Below, piece after piece: positions 4,531-7,056 of a stretch of 7,056 nucleotides of DNA. A program made the translations under genes and the position numbers. The stretch is from Firmicutes bacterium ADurb.Bin467. Lineage in GTDB: Bacteria > Bacillota > Clostridia > Christensenellales > Aristaeellaceae. Each line of letters opens with the position of its first letter. The first letter of the stretch is position 1. Location of the stretch: the NCBI GenBank assembly GCA_002068815.1, contig MWAC01000278.1, positions 1 through 7,056 of the forward strand, read 5' to 3'. The notes under the pieces were generated by a model. It saw only the letters and a program-made list of their open reading frames with translations. It was not told the DNA's origin and ran no database searches.

Positions 4531-6638
4531 CGGACTATCGCGAGGCGCTTAACGCACCGGCGCGGAGGCTCATGGTGCGGGGGGCGCTGACGCTCCCGAC
4601 CGGGCGGGCGGTTCCGCTTTCCGGCGCGGACGTGCTCGAGCTCACGATCGACGAGGGCGTCGACGACGGGATGCTCTTGGGAGCGGTGCTGTCGGCGCGG
4701 CACCTGATGAAGCTCAAGAGCGAGGGCGGGGCGTGGCTGCCGGGCGGCGAAAAGCTGCAGTCCGACGAGCTCAACGGCGCGACCGTGCAATTGGAGCTCG
4801 GCGCGGAGGGGGAATTCCGCCCGCTGTGCGCGTTTGTCGTCGCGGAGGCGGAGGGGGAGGCGCGCTCGGCGAGCGTGACGGTTTCCGGCTACGATTCGAT
4901 GGCCGAGGAGACCGCCGGGGCGTTCGCCGACAATCTCGCGTACCCGGCGACGCTTTTGCAGATCGTGCGCCACATCGTCGGAAAGACGCGCTATCCCTTG
5001 CCCTCGAGCGTGCCGAACGGGGGCGCGGTCGTCTCGAAGCGGCCCGGTTGGGGGACGCTGAGCGTTCGGCAAGCACTGGGGTACGCGCTCGCGCTCGCGG
5101 GCGCGTTTGCGAGGGTCAACCGGGCGGGGGCGATGGAGATATTGCCGGTGTACCGGCCGGGCGCGCCGGTCAGCGAGATCGGGGCCGCCGCGGTGCTCAA
5201 GCGCGTGCACGCGTTTTCGGACTTCGGGCCGCTGAACGCGCTCCGGGGGACGAGCGCGCGGGGCGAGGACGGCGAGGGCGAGATCGCGGAAATCGAGGCC
5301 GTCGCGGACCCGTCGAAGCCGGTCGCGTCGTGGAACGCGCTGGACCTCGGCGCGAATCCGCTGCTCGTGGCCGGGACCGCCGGCGCGGAAAATTTGCTCC
5401 GGGGCGCGCTGAACGCGATGGCGGGTATGGAGCTTTGCCGCGCGTCGTTCCGGTTCCGCGGCGACCCGACGCTCCTGATCGGGGACGGCGTTCTGATCGA
5501 CGGCGCGCGGTCGGTGCTGACGCGGCAGAAATTGACGCTTTCCCGCGGGTTTTCCGCGGAATGCGAGCTCGGCGCGCCGGACACCGGGCAGAACGCGCTG
5601 CGCGCGATCACGCCCGAGGGCGCTCTGAACGCGGCGCGGCTGACGGGCACGGTCGACGGCGGGCTGCTCGCGGCCGAGTCCGTGACCGCCGGGGCGATTC
5701 GCGCGGGCAGCGTGACCGCCGGGAAGCTCGCGGCGGGGTCGGTGACGGCGGAAAAGCTCGCCGCGGGGTCGGTGACCGCCGGGAAGCTCGACGCGGCGAC
5801 GGTGGACGCGAGGGTCGCGACGATCGCGCGGGCGGAGATCGCGGCCGCGGAGATCGACGGCGCGCGGATCGCGGACGCGTCGATACTGACCGCGAAGATA
5901 CAGGACGCCGCGATCACCGGCGCGAAGATCGGCACGGCGGCGGTCGGGACGGCCAAAATTGCGCTCGGGGCGATCACGGCGGCGCTGATTGCGAACGGCG
6001 CGATCGGCACCGCGCAGATTGCGGACGCGTCGATCACCTCCGCGAAGGTCGTCGACCTGAACGCGGACGCGATCACCGCCGGCACGCTGTCGGTCGAGCG
6101 GCTGCTGCTCCGGGGCGCGGACGGGCTGTTCCTGGCGATCAACGCGACGGACGAGGGGCTGACCGCGCAGCAGCTATCCGAGGAAGAGTACGAAAACCGC
6201 ATCTCCGGCACGGTGCTCGTCGCAAAATCGGTGACGGCGGCGAAGATCGCGGCGGAGACGATCACCGGAAACGAGATCGCGGCGAACGCGATCACCTCGG
6301 ACAAGCTCGACGTCCAGGAGCTGTTCGCGGCCGAGGCGGTCATCGACCATTTGAACACCTACGACGTCCGCAACGACGACCGGATCGCGCTGACGGTCGG
6401 GGGCGTGCGAAAGACCTATCTGCGCGTGGTCGAGGGCGGCGTCGAGATCGGCATCGACGGCGGCGACTACAAGGCGTTCATCGCCGGCGACCGCTACGAC
6501 ATCCGGCAGGGCAGCCGGCCGATCGCGTCGTTCGCGTACAACCGGATGTGGGCGCAGGCAGCCGAGATCAGCGATTACCTGCGGCTCGGGGACATGCCGA
6601 TCTGGCTGTCCCCGGAGGGCAATCTGTGCATCGATTGA
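4527..6638 (+). CDS. Tail hub fused to a decapeptide-repeat fibre (tail-tip protein)
   Basis: The protein of 703 residues should form the central tail tip and point a trimeric stalk at the host. Residues 1 to about 360 look like a hub (Tal/gp27-like): VLELTIDEGVDDGMLLGAVL near 36-55, a Val/Ser-rich strand region ending in a GYDSM turn at 121-125, YPATLLQIVRHIVG near 139-152, and SVRQALGYALALAGAFARVN at 179-198, followed by beta-rich sequence. Residues 383-510 and 567-594 carry 10-residue repeats of the type (A/S)-(I/V)-T-x-x-K-(I/L), a frequent beta-helical or stalk repeat of phage tail tips. The C-terminus (about 598-703) is beta-rich with LFAAEAVIDHLNTYDV then KTYLRVVEGGVEIGIDGGDY, probably a trimer-forming head. 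No lysin or peptidase motif is visible. The frame is open upstream to 4191, but the ATGA junction at 4527 is the true start. Hub fold is inferred from position and pattern. Confidence 0.8.
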   Translation: MTDYREALNAPARRLMVRGALTLPTGRAVPLSGADVLELTIDEGVDDGMLLGAVLSARHLMKLKSEGGAWLPGGEKLQSDELNGATVQLELGAEGEFRPLCAFVVAEAEGEARSASVTVSGYDSMAEETAGAFADNLAYPATLLQIVRHIVGKTRYPLPSSVPNGGAVVSKRPGWGTLSVRQALGYALALAGAFARVNRAGAMEILPVYRPGAPVSEIGAAAVLKRVHAFSDFGPLNALRGTSARGEDGEGEIAEIEAVADPSKPVASWNALDLGANPLLVAGTAGAENLLRGALNAMAGMELCRASFRFRGDPTLLIGDGVLIDGARSVLTRQKLTLSRGFSAECELGAPDTGQNALRAITPEGALNAARLTGTVDGGLLAAESVTAGAIRAGSVTAGKLAAGSVTAEKLAAGSVTAGKLDAATVDARVATIARAEIAAAEIDGARIADASILTAKIQDAAITGAKIGTAAVGTAKIALGAITAALIANGAIGTAQIADASITSAKVVDLNADAITAGTLSVERLLLRGADGLFLAINATDEGLTAQQLSEEEYENRISGTVLVAKSVTAAKIAAETITGNEIAANAITSDKLDVQELFAAEAVIDHLNTYDVRNDDRIALTVGGVRKTYLRVVEGGVEIGIDGGDYKAFIAGDRYDIRQGSRPIASFAYNRMWAQAAEISDYLRLGDMPIWLSPEGNLCID
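5673..5792 (+). repeat. Four tandem 30-base repeats within the hub/fibre gene
   Basis: Units begin at 5673, 5703, 5733 and 5763. They encode AESVTAGAIR, AGSVTAGKLA, AGSVTAEKLA and AGSVTAGKLD. The last three are near-identical in DNA (core gtgac[c/g]gc[c/g]g[g/a][g/a]aagctc), while the first is more diverged. They are the most regular part of a longer decapeptide series (residues 383-510, with one short unit that shifts the register by 3). In-frame 30-base gain or loss would change stalk length without breaking the gene. Confidence 0.85.
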
Positions 6639-6643
6639 GCAGT

Positions 6644-6650
6644 AAGGAGG
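6644..6650 (+). promoter_or_regulatory. Ribosome binding site defining a TTG start
   Basis: AAGGAGG is followed by a 7-base spacer (CGTTTTT) and then TTG at 6658. The in-frame codon immediately upstream region holds a TAA at 6643-6645, so TTG is the first usable start in that frame. The spacer is mostly part of a run of seven T (6653-6659). Confidence 0.75.
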
Positions 6651-6657
6651 CGTTTTT

Positions 6658-7056
6658 TTGACCATCAGCAATGTCTCGATTTCTCCGGCAATCGCCGCGG
6701 CCGGCGACGTGATTCACGTATCGTGCAAGGTCACGATGGGGAGCGGGTTCTACGAGAACGCGCGGGAGATCAACTTCTATCTGGGAAACGGCGAGGGTTC
6801 GCACTGGTTCCACTCGACGGATTGGACGGAACAGGGGTTCTATCTGGCAGCCGGGAAGTCCCGCACGTTTACGATCGTGCAGAACATGGGGAGCGAACCC
6901 TTGTTCGCGCGCGGGGATCGGCTCGTGCTGAGCGTCGTTGCGATTACGGGGAGCGAATCGGACACCGGCACGCGGGAAGCCACTTATGAAGGCGCGGGCA
7001 TGACGTGGCTGGAGGCGTGGCGCGAGCCGTCGATCGCCTCGCTTTCGGCGAGGCGG
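6658..7056 (+). CDS. Beta-rich tail appendage protein, TTG start (partial, runs off the window)
   Basis: The frame from TTG 6658 is open to the window end, giving 133 residues without a stop. It begins (M)TISNVSISPAIAAAGDVIHV and continues with SCKVTMGSGFYENAREINFY, an aromatic stretch HWFHSTDWTEQGFYL at 49-63, AGKSRTFTIVQNMGSEPLF at 65-83 and GDRLVLSVVAITG at 86-98. The alternating hydrophobic strands and 'SISP..AAAGD.I.VS..V' opening suggest an Ig-like or similar beta-sandwich domain, common in phage fibres and baseplate proteins; I do not recognise a named family. Position after the hub supports a fibre, upper baseplate or receptor-binding role. Hand-counted GC over 6721-6900 is about 59%, lower than upstream genes. 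An internal in-frame ATG at 6736 is a weaker alternative start because it lacks the strong ribosome site and would cut into the first domain. Confidence 0.8.
   Translation, partial: MTISNVSISPAIAAAGDVIHVSCKVTMGSGFYENAREINFYLGNGEGSHWFHSTDWTEQGFYLAAGKSRTFTIVQNMGSEPLFARGDRLVLSVVAITGSESDTGTREATYEGAGMTWLEAWREPSIASLSARR

Noticed and set aside
3504..5210. Long open frame of 568 codons on the minus strand across the tape measure, DUF6711-like and hub genes
   Set aside because: It is antisense to four well-supported genes and is Arg/Pro/His rich with no recognisable motif. GC-rich third positions suppress stop codons on the opposite strand, which explains its length.
4991..6358. Open frame of 455 codons on the minus strand, Ser/Ala/Ile rich and repetitive
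   Set aside because: It mirrors the decapeptide repeats of the hub/fibre gene in antisense. The apparent repeats are the complement of the real ones, and no ribosome site or partner gene supports it.
6639..6660. Intrinsic terminator suggested by the T run after the hub gene
   Set aside because: No GC-rich hairpin precedes the T run. The stretch directly before it is a ribosome binding site, and the T run forms the spacer to the TTG start.
4733..6661. Plus-strand open frame of 642 codons overlapping the hub gene in another frame
   Set aside because: Its product is almost entirely Arg, Gly, Asp and Ala, typical of a shifted frame in GC-rich DNA. The hub frame has coherent hydrophobic strands and a coupled start.

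Overview
The window is one compact, rightward-transcribed block of phage or prophage virion genes. It covers the end of the head module, the head-tail connector genes, the tail tube and its assembly factors, a tape-measure-like gene, the tail-tip genes, and the start of a probable fibre or appendage gene. All genes are on the + strand. They overlap by 4 to 20 bases or are separated by no more than about 20 bases, so a single polycistronic late transcript is likely. There is no gene-free stretch over 300 bases. I see no tRNA, CRISPR array, insertion sequence, integrase, promoter or convincing terminator.

The DNA is very GC rich (hand counts of sample lines give 73-78%, falling to about 59% in the last gene). 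Ribosome binding sites are strong AGGAGG types. The protein families (P22-type coat, small gp6-like connector, HK97 gp10-like protein, GTA gp10-like chaperone, DUF6711-like tail protein, hub with decapeptide repeats) are those I associate with phages and prophages of Bacillota, especially gut Clostridia. A high-GC clostridial host or a metagenomic gut phage is my best guess, but the sequence does not prove it.

Layout: 2-121, end of a probable scaffold gene; 140-1255, P22-family major capsid protein; 1265-1555, head-tail connector; 1552-1899, head closure protein; 1901-2224, HK97 gp10-like protein; 2221-2577, tail terminator; 2590-2997, tail tube; 3010-3306 and 3299-3640, two tail assembly chaperones; 3621-4175, a very short tape-measure-like protein; 4189-4530, DUF6711-like protein in the distal-tail position; 4527-6638, tail hub fused to a repeat-rich fibre; 6658 to the window end, a TTG-initiated beta-rich protein that is probably a tail appendage and is cut by the window edge.

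Working together, the coat (with scaffold) builds the shell, the connector and closure proteins seal the portal vertex, and the terminator caps a tube of tail tube protein. The two chaperones load that tube onto the tape measure, and the hub/fibre and last gene form the host-facing tip. The most unusual point is that a full set of long-tail genes accompanies a tape measure of only 184 residues, which predicts a very short non-contractile tail. I found no evidence of a wholly new kind of system; the interest lies in this miniaturised tail and in small translational details.
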